From assembly GCA_018398805.1 (NCBI GenBank), contig JAGFBZ010000738.1:124001-188000 (forward strand): a stretch of DNA of 64,000 nt. The letters run 5' to 3'. The notes below the pieces were generated by a model. That model was not told the DNA's origin. It worked only from the letters and a program-made list of their open reading frames with translations, and did no database searches. The translations under genes and the position numbers were made by a program. Origin of the DNA: Hirundichthys speculiger. Lineage: Eukaryota > Chordata > Actinopteri > Beloniformes > Exocoetidae. Every line of letters begins with the position of its first letter. Within the stretch, counting starts at the first letter, position 1. Shown here piece after piece: positions 49,501 to 59,639 of this stretch.

Positions 49501-49718
49501 CACTGTAAAATTACAGTAAATTATTGGCTAATAATTGCATTCATTTCACAGCAATTTGCTGTAAATATTTTCCACAACAATTTACCGTTATCAATTCAAT
49601 TCAATAATGTGAAATAAATACAGTAAACTGCTGTGAAAATATTTATGTTGAATTACTGTAAAAGTAATGCAATTATTAGCCAATAATTTACTGTAAATTT
49701 ACAATTTAATAAAAAGTG
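49501..49718. repeat. terminal palindrome of the CACTG element
   Basis: 49511-49540 and 49667-49696 are perfect reverse complements over 30 bp (TTACAGTAAATTATTGGCTA and its mirror), and the inner arms pair imperfectly. It could itself be a 218-bp MITE. Confidence 0.85.
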
Positions 49719-50137
49719 TAATATAATGTAAAAATCCATTTGTTAATTGTAACTTTACTGTACCCTCTCACTTTATGGTCAAAAAAGAAAACGGAACAAA
49801 ATGATCATTTGTTATCACTTTTTAATGAAGCTTATAACTGCAAAGTGCAATATTACATTTAACAGGCAGGCTGTTAAATGTTTAACATGCATTTAACATA
49901 TTGCCAATATATTCAGTACAAATCTTAAGCAAATGCACAACAGCAAAAAAGTGCAAGAATATAAAAAGGTAAACAGTAAAACCACTTACAGGAAATGTAG
50001 ACTTGGTTTGGCACTTACATAAAATCAAAATGGCCACCCTTTACAAACAGCTTTTAAAAAATAATTTAAAATATGCAACAGCAAAAATACAACAGTACTA
50101 CCAATACAATTCAGCCAATTTAAAGGGACAGTCAAAC
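49719..50137. other. no gene; possible 3' UTR side of the cargo gene
   Basis: Nothing recognised. On the minus strand it would lie downstream of the cargo gene. Confidence 0.3.
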
Positions 50138-51047
50138 ATTTTGGCAAACTGGCCCATGCCATAACCCCTATAGTCATAGTAGTAGCAAATGTCAAATGTA
50201 GTTAACAAATATCTGCTCTGCTCCACTGATCTAAAAATAGCTTGTACTGACAATTAAAGTTAACAAACCTATTACTATGACTGTAGGGTAGAGGTCTTCA
50301 CGGGTCCACTTTCATGGACCCGAACCCAAATGGACCCGTGAAAATTTGACCCGAAACCGACCCGACCTGAGCTATTATCATAAGTCCGGGAGTCTGAACC
50401 CGAATGGACCTGCAATATTTGGACCCAGAACTGACCCGAGTCTTTAGTTTCTGACTACGAACTGAACAGAGTTAACCGAATAGAACCGAGACAATACAGC
50501 CCATAGTTGCTCATGTTAAAAGTTGTCTAGCGTTGAATAAAACTTTTTTTTCTTACCTAAAGTTGTCTTCTTCTACCCGGTTCCACATTGTTATTTTCTT
50601 TGTGGATATACAGATGCTATTGGTAGCAACCGCTAACGCTAATAGCCTACACCGGTCAGGACGTGTCGTAAATATGTTCTCTCATCCAGCGTTGTCATGT
50701 TGGTGATCCGTTGTGTTTTACAGCTGCCGGGCAAACCGCTAATAACACGCTACGGCAACACGACTGTTTCATGACAAATACGCCACGTTAATGAATAATT
50801 AATTAAACTGCCCCAAGTCCTGACATTGGCTGCCACCGCCAATATCTTTTCCTCTCTCGAGTAAATGCGGACCCAGCCTGTCAGAGAGCACCGACCGGAC
50901 CCGAGACTAGCTGTACCGATTCCGACCCATAACCCAGAGTCACGTCTTTTGAATGGACCCGAGACCCGATTCGGGTCAGGTTGGAACCTCGGGTTTTCGG
51001 GTTGTTCTGAAGACCAAGGGATTAAGGCAATGGGCCAGTTTGGCAAA
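50138..51047. mobile_element. small hairpin MITE split by a hAT-like insertion
   Basis: GGCAAACTGGCCCATGCCAT near 50143 and GGCAATGGGCCAGTTTGGC near 51028 are inverted, and inside them CTATAGTCATAGTAG pairs with ACTATGACTGTAG at 50274-50286. The insertion lies in the right arm. Confidence 0.6.
50290..51014. mobile_element. hAT-like MITE with repeated ACCCGA motifs
   Basis: Left AGAGGTCTTCACGGGTCC and right CGGGTTGTTCTGAAGACC are inverted. ACCCGA/GGACCCG motifs recur near both ends. A GC-richer, promoter-like stretch lies at 50620-50900. The duplication is not clear; AGGG is present on both sides. Confidence 0.6.
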
Positions 51048-51384
51048 AAGGAATCACAGGTCAAAAGAGGGTTGTTTGAAAAAAAAAAAAAAGGAAAAAA
51101 GACATTCTCCCTCCTACATTGCGTGCCACTCGAAATCTACGAGTTTCCGCATCAGAGTGCTGACATTTGAGTTGATCCCTCCAAGCTCCCTCTTTGACTT
51201 TGAGCCAGTTTCTGGATTGATACATAGTAAGCATCTGTAAATCAATAATAAAGTATTTATATCAGGTGATCTCTTATGTTAAACTAGAAAAATTGCATTT
51301 CCTAGCAAAAATGCAGTGGGAATGGTCATTGCTGAAAAGGAAAAATGCTGCTGAAAATGCATATATCCCACATAAAATGCCTAA

Positions 51385-51695
51385 CTGTAATAGTAGTAAT
51401 GGAAGTAATCATAATTGTTGTAATAGCAATGGTAGTAGTAGTAAAAGTAATAGCAGAAGTACTACTAGTAGTAATCAAAGTAACAGTAATAGCAGTAAAA
51501 GTAGTAATAAATGTAGTAGCAGTAAAAGTAATATTAATAGTAGTGGAAATAATAGCACTAATAGTAGTAGTAAAAGTAATAGTAGAATAAATAGTAGTAA
51601 AAGCAGTAATAATAGCAGTAAAAGTAATAGTAACAGTAGGAGTAGTAATTGTAACAGTAAGAGTAATAGTAGCAATAAAAGCAGTAGAAGCAGGT
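51385..51695. repeat. degenerate trinucleotide (AGT/AAT)n tract
   Basis: About 300 bp of degenerate AGTAATAGTAGT. Long open frames on both strands (Ser/Asn/Lys-rich or Leu-rich) follow from the triplet period and are not genes. Confidence 0.92.
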
Positions 51696-51719
51696 TTGAA
51701 GATTTCTCCCGTAGACTTC

Positions 51720-51753
51720 CACTGTAAAAATTAGTTAAAAAAAATTTACAGTG
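51720..51753. repeat. abutting inverted CACTGTAAA ends
   Basis: CACTGTAAAAATT and AAATTTACAGTG stand 9 bases apart, mirror images of the element termini, followed by TA. Confidence 0.8.
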
Positions 51754-51911
51754 TAAAAAAAAAAAAAAAAGTTAGAAAGCTGAAAATAGCGGCAATGTCC
51801 TATGAAAATAGCGGCAATGTCCTAAAAGCGCGTTAGATTTTCATTTTTGATTAAAAAAGGGTGTCAACTAAGGATCCAATAAAATGCTTTTTTGAAATTA
51901 CTATACTGTAC

Positions 51912-52100
51912 CTCTGAATAAACTCCAAAGTGCAGGAACCGTCTTTAGGGTACTGAAGATTCAGATTGTAGAAGCTGGCAAAAAACTTGCTCACGATGTT
52001 GCTGTGTGGTCCCATCACTACTCGTTCCTCAATCGAAAACATCCACGCCCTTGCATGCCTCGCATGCACCTTCATCGCCACAACAAATTCCTCATATGTG
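51912..52100 (-). pseudogene. fourth exon, YEEFV...CTLEFIQR block
   Basis: Reads YEEFVVAMKVHARHARAWMF, SIEERVVMGPHSNIVSKFFA, SFYNLNLQYPKDGSCTLEFI, QR and then a GTACAG donor. The start is damaged by a short LINE-tail-like piece with (TTCTGA)n at 52105-52148. Any later exons were not found. Confidence 0.6.
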
Positions 52101-52104
52101 TAAA

Positions 52105-52148
52105 ATCGTACCTGGCAATAAAGTTGATTCTGATTCTGATTCTGATTG
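52105..52148 (+). mobile_element. LINE/SINE tail with (TTCTGA)n
   Basis: ACCTGGCAATAAAGTTGATT followed by three TTCTGA units is the common end of another fish LINE. Confidence 0.5.
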
Positions 52149-52264
52149 GCTTCATCAGGTCACCTGAAATAAAGAAAAAAATTACCAAAAAAGATCAGAA
52201 CCAGAAAAGATGGTAATAAGATTCAAAATTTAGCAAAAACATTTTCAAAACACCAGTTAGCCAG

Positions 52265-52746
52265 TTACAGTAAATCAAACATATGAAATATGCGCGAGGG
52301 CCTTTTTTTTCTATTTTTGTATTCCACTCTTGCTTTAATTTGTTGGAGAAGAGAGTAATTGCCATCTCCAACAATATCACCTTTCTTCCCCACATCAGCA
52401 AAACATTTAGGGTATTCCCATACAAGGCTCCGGGCGATACTGTGACATATTTTTCTTGTTTGGTTGAGATCACGCTCAAACATCTGGTCAACAACTGCCT
52501 TCACCATGTCCGTTCTGTCCCCTGGTGATGGTCTTGCTTGATTTGACAATGCTTTTCGAATTGCTGCTGGCATCCTGTCCCATCTGACCTGAAAGTCTAT
52601 ATACCATGGCCTTCCAGGCAGTGGAGATGAAGCCAAAGAGGGGCTTGAGCTTCTTGCCGAACTCGAGGATGGGGGATCAGGAGTACTTATGAGAGGTGAG
52701 GAGGGGACAGCAGCATATTCGATTTCAGCTATTGGAAGTGCTAGAA
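52265..52746 (-). pseudogene. third exon, conserved-looking helical segment
   Basis: Following a CTCTCAG acceptor the frame gives a Ser/Pro-rich linker (about 40 residues) and then WYIDFQVRWDRMPAAIRKAL, RPSPGDRTDMVKAVVDQMFE, HSIARSLVWEYPKCFADVGK, NYSLLQQIKARVEYKNRKKR. This matches my memory of the region of fish SAMD3-like proteins with RPSP...MVR.V..Q and YPK.F.D. It stays open for 160 codons without a stop. Function unknown. Confidence 0.65.
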
Positions 52747-53000
52747 CTGAGAGGACAAGGAAATATCAATAAGTTAATGGGAGGCATGAGATAAATATAT
52801 TGCTTAAAAAAAGTGTAAATTAATAAAATAGTTAAATTCTGCAATTTTTGCTATTTTACTGATACCATAGGTCAAATATTCATCATGACCCAATCATGCT
52901 CATATAAAAATAGAACATTTTCCAAAGCTTCAAACTGTTATTTGAAATTGGTGGTGCATTTGGTCAACTTTCTTAGAGCAGTGTCTAAATGTGTATTTAC

Positions 53001-53372
53001 CTTAAGGCTCTTAAGCCCATTTACCAGTATACGGAACTGGATTGGTTGAAGACATCTCACCAGATCATTCTCTTGAAGTAAAACAAGGTCTGTTTGACTC
53101 TCAACACCAAGCTCTTCCAACGCCTCCAGCAGGGATGTAAGAATTTGAGCAGAAAGGCCAGGTAGATGTGTCGTTCTTTACCATTTTCATCATTTCCCAG
53201 GAATACAGGCACAGGCTCAACGTAGTGGAAACTCTTTTTAAAAGCATTCTGCCTCTTAAAATCTGTGCTCAGAACTCCTGTGTTATAGATTTTCAGTAGA
53301 TCTTCTCTGTTAATTTCGTCAATAATGTTGCTTATAGTGGTCTCAGGAATTCCAAGAACCTTCAATTTTTCA
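53001..53372 (-). pseudogene. SAM-like exon with frameshift
   Basis: After an acceptor (TTCTTAG at 53373-53379) it reads EKLKVLGIPETTISNIIDEI, NREDLLKIYNTG, FKRQNAFKKSFHYVEPVPVF, then after one lost or gained base near 53155 ILTSLLEALEELGVESQTDL, VLLQENDLVRCLQPIQFRIL and NGLKSLK before a GTAAAT donor. The last block has the helix pattern of a SAM domain (ESQTDLVLLQENDL, then PIQ...L). SAM domains commonly mediate protein-protein contacts. Confidence 0.65.
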
Positions 53373-53437
53373 CTAAGAATGTTTAACATGTGTGACGGGC
53401 CAATTTTGAATAGTACTTACTGGTAACAATAACTTAC

Positions 53438-54134
53438 CCTGTAATTTCAAGTAGAGAAGTGTTAGGTTGTGTGAGAATAGGGCTTCATCCACAGCAAATG
53501 GAACATTGTGTCCGTGCTGTTCATCAGAAACATCTGAACATGAGGGCCCTGGTTCAGGCTCCCTTATAGGCTCTGTAGGAACAGACTTGTGTAGAACCAA
53601 ATCAATTAGATCATCTACACACCTACCTCTGTGCTTCCTGGTAATGTCCGAGTCAAAACTGGATGGAACTGTGAAGCTGCAGTCACAGCCACTAAATGGA
53701 CATTTGATTTCCAATCCATATTTTGTGTGCCTTCAAATGCTTTATAAGAGAGGTTACAGTATCACAGTTGAATGCACAAGACTGAGCCACACACTTTAAA
53801 GCTGTGCCCATTTGCTTGGAATGCTTAGTTAATGATATTTGCTCGGGGGTCTTGCTCTGGGTCTCTGTAAAGTGCCTAGAGACAATTGACATTGTAACAG
53901 ATGCTATACAAATAAAATTGAATTGAATTGAATTGAAATGCAATCCTGCTGATGTGTGTGCTCTATATATATGTGCGCTTGTAGAACAGTGGCTTTGAGG
54001 TACACCCGTGTGCAGCCAGGCACACCACACTGATAGTGATAATCAGGAGTGTTACTGTGCAGCTTTATGTGCTTAATAAAGTGACTAACGTTATCAGACA
54101 CAAAAATACACCCACTAAATTTACAGTGGAACAT
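53438..54134 (-). pseudogene. exon with four C2H2-type fingers, interrupted
   Basis: From the first ATG: finger 1 HCKFSGC...HIKLH (C-x4-C-x12-H-x3-H), finger 2 YQCGVPGC...HIYIEH (C-x4-C-x12-H-x4-H), then the L2 tail insertion, then finger 3 KCVAQSC...HLKAH (C-x4-C-x12-H-x3-H), finger 4 KCPFSGC with Asp in place of the first His. A Pro/Glu-rich linker and FAVDEALFSHNLTLLYLKLQ follow. The exon ends at a GGTAAGTT donor (53438, or possibly 53421). Fingers with four residues between the cysteines are of the less common C-x4-C type. The insertion shifts and stops the frame after QQDCIS. Confidence 0.75.
53825..53938 (+). mobile_element. L2 3' tail inserted in the finger exon
   Basis: TTAGTTAATGATATTTGCTC ... 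(AATTG)n is the terminal 115 bp of the L2 at 45900-46059. AATGC is present on both sides (53820-53824 and 53937-53941), a short target duplication. Confidence 0.9.
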
Positions 54135-55112
54135 TATTCACCAAAACAACAAAAGTAATAAACTAGATAAAGGAAATTACAGGCAAGGCGTAATAACTCG
54201 TTATGTGAAGAGGGAAATGGAACTCCATCGAAGCAAAATCTCTTTAACGGAGTTACAAAAAACCAGGACAACCGATGCAAATCAAACTATAAACTAGAGC
54301 ACATGCAGCAGGTCAATGATCTAGCTACAATATCAACTTTTTGTTCCATCATTTTGTAAAAAAAAAAAAGGCCTAAAAGACAAACACCTTGGTAACAAAC
54401 TATTAATGGATCAAAAGATTCTTGGAAAAAAAAAAAATCAATGACGTTATTAGCCCACGTGCTGCTCTACTGACAATTTCACACGGAAGATGAAAGACAA
54501 ACGTCAGCTAACGTTAGCGTGGCTGTTCAAACCATCTAACTTGCTAACGTTACCGCAGCCACAAATCAAAATGTGGAGCAAAGATTCACTCTACTGCGAC
54601 ACAAAACGTCCCTTTAGCTCACACCAACAGTTAATCAAGCTAACCGCGTTATTCCTCCGCGTTGCGTTGCTACTCGCAGCCTTCGGTGAGGTGGGCGCCA
54701 CTCTGTTTGACTGTGTAGAAATAAAAGCGTCAGAGAATAAGGAGTAATTAATATGACGAACAACAAACTCGTTTAAAATGTCAATGCAATGAATGCAAAG
54801 CTAAAACGAGGCTAAATTACCTTCTCAGGTTCTCCGGGCGGGTGGCATCAAGTTCTGCACCACCTGTTAATATTTCAAAAAGTCCGCGGCAGGTCCCACA
54901 ATTCAGTGCGGTTCATGTAATTTGCTGTGTTTTTTGCGTAGAGAGGCTTAATACAGTATTTTGCAGTGAAATAACACAATAAAATGTAGTGAATTCTCAA
55001 CAATAATTAAAACAACAAATAGTACAGTAGTTTACTGCGATGGCACTGTTTTTATAGTAAACTTCTAAATTACAGTGTCATACTGTGAATATTAAAGTTA
55101 AATCCTGTAAAG
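54135..55112. promoter_or_regulatory. putative promoter and right end of the CACTG element
   Basis: A GC-rich spot at 54630-54720 and the donor GAGAAG|GTAATT near 54822 (minus strand) suggest the cargo gene's first, noncoding exon. From 54900 on, CAGTATT, GCAGTGAA, TACAGTAG, TTACTGCG and similar motifs are dense. Confidence 0.3.
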
Positions 55113-55490
55113 CAGTGATTCCCAAAGTGTGGGCCGCGGCCCCTGGTGGGCTGTCGCGGTACTACAGGTGGGCGGTGAGAGGTCATTAACATTAAACAAA
55201 TATGTTTTAAATCCTTGATCTTTTTAAATGTTTTTGATTACTGTAAAAAATTAAAGACATGATTTAAAAACATTAAGAAGTAACAAAACAAACCAATTAA
55301 GTGTTATTCTACCTTCATCTTAACTTAATATGACAAGTGTCACCTTATTTGTTGACCCCTCACATTAATATCAGAACATGGTTTCTTGTCCTGTATGTTG
55401 ATCACAGTTGTGATTAAAAGTTCCGGTGGGCCACGGAGATTTTTTGCATTTCAAATTGGGCCTTGGTGTTTTGAAGTTTGGGAATGGCTG
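55113..55490. mobile_element. hAT MITE in the right end of the CACTG element
   Basis: Starts CAGTGATTCCCAAAGTGTGG and ends AAGTTTGGGAATGGCTG. Flanks CTGTAAAG (55105-55112) and CAGTAAAG (55491-55498) differ at one of eight bases. Confidence 0.9.
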
Positions 55491-55568
55491 CAGTAAAGTT
55501 ATAATAATGCAATTTAGTGTGAAATGTTATGGTTGACTATTGTGAAATCCTGGTAATTATTTACAGTG

Positions 55569-56904
55569 TAGGGTTAGGAGCTAGAAAATGCCCTATTTCA
55601 CTGGCAGGACATGAAAAGAAAGTAAAGGTGAGTGTGTGTAAGAGTACACCTCACCCACTCTCTTCATTTGCACCACCTGTGCAAGTGATGACCCTTCAAC
55701 AACGAACATTTCAATTTCAACCTGTGATGGCTCCTTGAAGAATAAGTGCACCTTCCAGTCTAGGTTTCAACTGTAAATGTAATCACAGCTCTATCATTTA
55801 TATGTGTTCCTTTGACTCTATAAGGCAGCCTTTGAGGCACTGGCCTCATTTCTCCTGCCAGCAGGTGTCTTCTGTAGATGTGATAGGCTTTATATGTGTA
55901 ATTAATACATGGCACCCCTGCCTTTCCCAGACATAGCAGCATTGGACCTACTCCTGGCACCATTTCTTTCTTTCTCATGCTTTTTTTTTTTCATTTAATT
56001 TTGTTACCCTTTCTTTTTCCTCTTCATTTTGAAATATGAAGGCTTCAGGACCAACTCATGCTGTGCTGGAAGTAGGTGCATAACATAAAGACATTACCCT
56101 GATGGAGCCATGTATTTGTTGGAGCAGCCATGGATCCCTGGTGTACAACGGTTCCACAGCATGGGGAGGACACGGCTGAAGTTAACAGCTTGCTGTGTGG
56201 GCTGGATAATGCCTTAAACCTCACTCTCATGAAACCTGTAATTACCAAGGATCTGTTAATCAAGAATAAAACTGAGGAGACACAGTGGGTTAATTGGGGC
56301 TGACATGCTCTGTAATTAGAGTAATAGTCACACATTGAGATTTTATGAGTGAATGACTCTGACAGCTTTTCTTTTTCTTTTCTTTTTTTTCAACAGGGCT
56401 TCATTACATTGGACAGAGCTACCAGCACTATTTGCATGAATGTATATTAAGGAGACAATATGTTTCTGGTCATTTTTTTGTCCAAACAACAGATTTTCTC
56501 TTCCAGGCCTCCTGACTTAGTTTCTGTTAATTATGTCTGTGGACGAGGATAAGGAGGGAAGGCATTGAAGGAATGGGGGAGGGAAGTCCATTTTTTTCTT
56601 ATTCTTGCCCCTAGACTTTTTTCACCCATGTGCTATTAGCTTTTAGGGGAAGGAGGTGGATTTTTGTGTACGAGAAGCTTAATTCGAACATCGTGGAAGG
56701 AATTTATCATCTGGTTTATCATGACCACAAACCGTGACCTATTTCTATGAACACTTCTATAAACACTGTTTTTATAAACACATAAACAGCTTTGCAATGA
56801 GCTTAACCAATATTTTATCTGAGGGACAACTGCAGGGATTTTCAATTTTTCTTTTTATGTTGAGAGACTCAAATAGTCTTGCATGTTAATTTTATTTCTA
56901 TCCA
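55569..56904. other. no recognisable feature
   Basis: Nothing found. Confidence 0.5.
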
Positions 56905-57310
56905 TCAGTTTCCACTAATCCAGATGTGGGTGGCAGAGGTAGCAGCCAGGCTCAAACCCTTTCCTCCTTCAGCTCCTTCAGGAGGAGACTGAGATGTTCT
57001 GAGGCCAGCTGAGAGACACTGGTCTGTCTCAGGGCTTCCTCCCGGAGGCATGCTGACCAGATGTCCAAACCACATCAGCTGGATACTTTTAATATGGAGG
57101 AGCAGCAATTATTCCAACTCCCTCCCATTTGACTAAACCTCTCTATCTCTAGAGGAGAGTCCACCGATTCTGCAGAGGAAACTCACTTCAGTTGCTTGTA
57201 TGTGAGCTCTTGTTCTCTTGTTCTTTTCTTACCTATATGGTCGTACGTGAAGGAACATCGATCCACTGGTAAACAGAGAGCCTTGCCTTTTGGCTCAAAT
57301 CTTTCTTGAT
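56905..57310 (-). pseudogene. LINE fragment (common teleost family)
   Basis: CTGACCAGATGTCCAAACCA, GGAGGAGCAGCAATTATTCC and CTCTATCTCTAGAGGAGAGT on the plus strand correspond to the antisense of a frequent fish non-LTR retrotransposon; TTGCCTTTTGGCTC closes it. The frame is degraded. Clade not assigned with confidence. Confidence 0.65.
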
Positions 57311-57799
57311 CAGAAAAGACTAGTACAGAGATGGTATTATTTCAGATGTCACAACAATCCATCCATCTATCATGAATTTAGAGTTGGTTCTGTCAACTCT
57401 GAGAATGTTGACTCTGAGTAAGTGTGTAGGCCACAACTATAAAAAAAAATAAAAAAATCCGTCATCAATGGAGCTCTGATACACCATGGTTAACCAAACA
57501 GAAGAGATCCTCCCATTTTTCCTCGTAAGAATTATTGCAATCATATAGTATTTTTTAGTGCATCTTTTTGTGAAAGTAAATTCAGACAGGCCACTCGGAT
57601 GTCACAGGCTCAAGGTTGTCACTCACTTTAATACCACTTTGCTGGTGGAAAGGAAAGAAAACCATTGTTTTAATTTTCCTCAAGTAATGTTAAACAATAA
57701 CTAGTTCTTGCTCTGCAATGAAAAAAGGCAATTTGTTTCAGAATATTGGACATTTTTCCAACTTAGTGGACTGCCTGTTTTCTTTAATCTGCATTCCGT
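57311..57799. other. no recognisable feature
   Basis: Nothing found. Confidence 0.5.
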
Positions 57800-58550
57800 G
57801 CGTTTACAAGAGAAGTTTAATTCCTCTTTAATTCAGAATTAAAGTTAAATCTGAATAAAAGTTACCATGTAAACACCTAATTCCATATGAAAATGTCCAT
57901 TCCGAATTAAACTTAATTCCGAAGTAAGTGGCTGGTTTATTCTGATTTTAATTCCGAAAAAAATAATTCCGTGGTCATGTATACATTCTACTTTAAATTA
58001 ATTCCCGTCTTTCTGCGCATGCTCGTTCCCTTTCCCGTTTGTCGCGGTGACGCTTATATTCCTCGCTGGGCTTGTTTTCAAAATAAAGTTTCAGGATGGC
58101 AGGACACAGTAAACGGTCTTCAAGAGCAGAGATGATTTATTTAATTAATAGCTTGGAGGAACTGGAAATAATTAAAAGAACAGATGGTAGGAAACATAAA
58201 AATTGTGAGCTTTTCAAAGTTGTAGTGGCCAGGTTAAATGAAGGAGGTTTCACAGATAGAGACGCCACCCAGGTCAAAAATAAGTGGAATGTTGTTGCTA
58301 ACCAAGTTGTTGCTAAGTTTGTTTTCTTCCGGTAGACGTAAAAACGTAAAGACGTATCCAATCAGAACCCTTCCCAACCCCCAGACCTTAAGTGGAATTG
58401 GATAAAGCCGAACAAATGTGTTTTCCATGTAAACCTCAATTTGGAATTACTATTTCAATGTAAACTCGAAGGAAAATAGTTTAATTCGGAATTATTTAAT
58501 TTGGAATTATTAATTCCGAATTAAAAAACATCATGTAACCATTGCCAGTA
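57800..58550 (+). mobile_element. DNA transposon derivative rich in ATTCCGAATTA
   Basis: Both ends carry repeated, mutually inverted TTAATTCCGAATTAA motifs next to CATGTAA(A/C)CA. A promoter-like GC-rich stretch at 58000-58080 precedes a short Myb/SANT-like frame. Exact ends and duplication could not be fixed. Harbinger-type is likely from the encoded domain. Confidence 0.65.
58096..58335 (+). CDS. Myb/SANT-like (MSDB) DNA-binding fragment
   Basis: An open frame of 79 codons, starting MAGHSKRSSRAEMIYLINSL, with ELEIIKRTDGRKHKNCELFK, VVVARLNEGGFTDRDATQVK and NKWNVVANQVV. The pattern of three helices with KxKW in the third matches the Myb/SANT-like DNA-binding protein that accompanies Harbinger transposases; the usual first tryptophan (W before EE.ALL) is replaced by AEM. 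It stops after KFVFFR, shorter than the family norm, and no transposase follows, so it is probably one exon of a deleted pair. Helper proteins of this type bind the element's subterminal repeats in known systems. Confidence 0.6.
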   Translation: MAGHSKRSSRAEMIYLINSLEELEIIKRTDGRKHKNCELFKVVVARLNEGGFTDRDATQVKNKWNVVANQVVAKFVFFR

Positions 58551-59639
58551 AGTTACACAGTTATGAATTAACAAGCTTCACACCAACCTAAGGGTAAAGG
58601 CTGATAAACATGTTTATCACAGACCTACACTTGATGATACAAGCGAGCATAGCCAAGGGAATTTAATAAAATAAGGTAATTTAGATATTCCCAAAATTTT
58701 AAAGAGGTCATAAACTGTGTAATGATGCAGGGATTATCCAGGTAGTGCTAATAGGTGTTATGGCCTTGTGATGGTACTATGCTGTACAAAACTTGAGAAT
58801 GCTGCCCCTCAGACAAAAGAAGGTAATCATTCAAAAGAGACTGGCTTCCTATTTTATTTGGGAAAACTTTTTCCCAATTTTCTATTAAGATTTTCTATTA
58901 ACTGATTTATCACCTCACCAATTATTTACACTGTTCCTCTACTACACATTTCTCCAAGCACATGTGTTATAGGGAATGTGAGCTGGGATTAGACTGCCAT
59001 GAGACTGGTTAGTTTATACTGATAATGAGTTGTTGAAAGATAATATTTAGCTCCCCATTACAGTTCATGTGTCAGGAGACTAGGTATTCTTTGGGAACCT
59101 CATTCCCTGGTGAGGCACTGTTAACCCTGGAAAGCACATTGGCAGTTCAGCTTCTGACCAAGAAACTCTCACAGTTCATACAACTCAAGATTTCTAGGAT
59201 CTCTCCTCATTTAGGGCCAGATCTTCCACCAGATCTCCTTAAGCCGCTATTTAGGGATAGCAGGTAGCGGGAGAGGCCTTCTCCCACAAAGAAAGTAATC
59301 CTCCACCCTTGCTGAACCCGCTATCCCACCTGTGCTACCAGCTACATTATGCATAGGAGTGGTTAGGGCGTTCCACCTGTTAAAACAATCAGTGCGTCAG
59401 TTAGCCATTGCCTTTAAGAGCAGGTTGCGCTACCCGCAAACCGCTATGGAGCGTCTTTTCATCCAGATCGGAGCAGCTCTCATGCGCAGCTCGTCTGGGA
59501 CTCTGCTGTAGAGCTTCCTCCTCCTCCTCCTCCACTGCACTGATATATACATATAAATATTTTTACAAGGACAATTCTGATCGGCTACCTGACTGGTGAG
59601 CAAGCCGTAAAGATGATCTCTGCCATGATCTCTAAAAAA
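58551..59639. other. no recognisable feature
   Basis: No transposon or gene is recognised. Confidence 0.4.

Larger units (their letters stand above)
51912..54134 (-). pseudogene. multi-exon C2H2 finger / SAM-like gene relic
   Basis: At least four coding exons can be followed on the minus strand: C2H2 fingers (54134-53438), a SAM-like exon (53372-53001), a third exon (52746-52265) and a fourth (about 52100-51912). A noncoding first exon may end at 54822, where GAGAAG|GTAATT is a good donor next to GC-rich sequence. Breaks are the L2 tail inside the finger exon and a frameshift near 53155. It resembles multi-copy, poorly described fish proteins that I remember as SAM-domain-3-like; this is recall, not a search. 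The role is unknown; zinc fingers suggest nucleic acid binding. Codons between exons three and four appear lost. Confidence 0.65.
49501..55568 (-). mobile_element. candidate CACTG-terminated element with cargo gene
   Basis: Left end CACTGTAAAATTACAGTAAA and right end GGTAATTATTTACAGTG are inverted over the first 9 bases and both are flanked by TA. Near both ends are many short motifs of the type TTACTGTAA/TTACAGTAA, similar to the subterminal binding sites of CACTA (EnSpm) elements. Within are a broken multi-exon C2H2/SAM-like gene on the minus strand, two hAT MITEs, an L2 tail and a nested MITE. No CACTA transposase is seen. The pair of ends at 51720-51753 leaves open whether this is one element or two adjacent ones (49501-51753 and 51720-55568). 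Confidence 0.5.

Noticed and set aside
51266..51727. 153-codon Ser/Asn/Lys-rich frame and leucine-rich minus-strand frame
   Set aside because: Product of a degenerate AGT/AAT trinucleotide tract.
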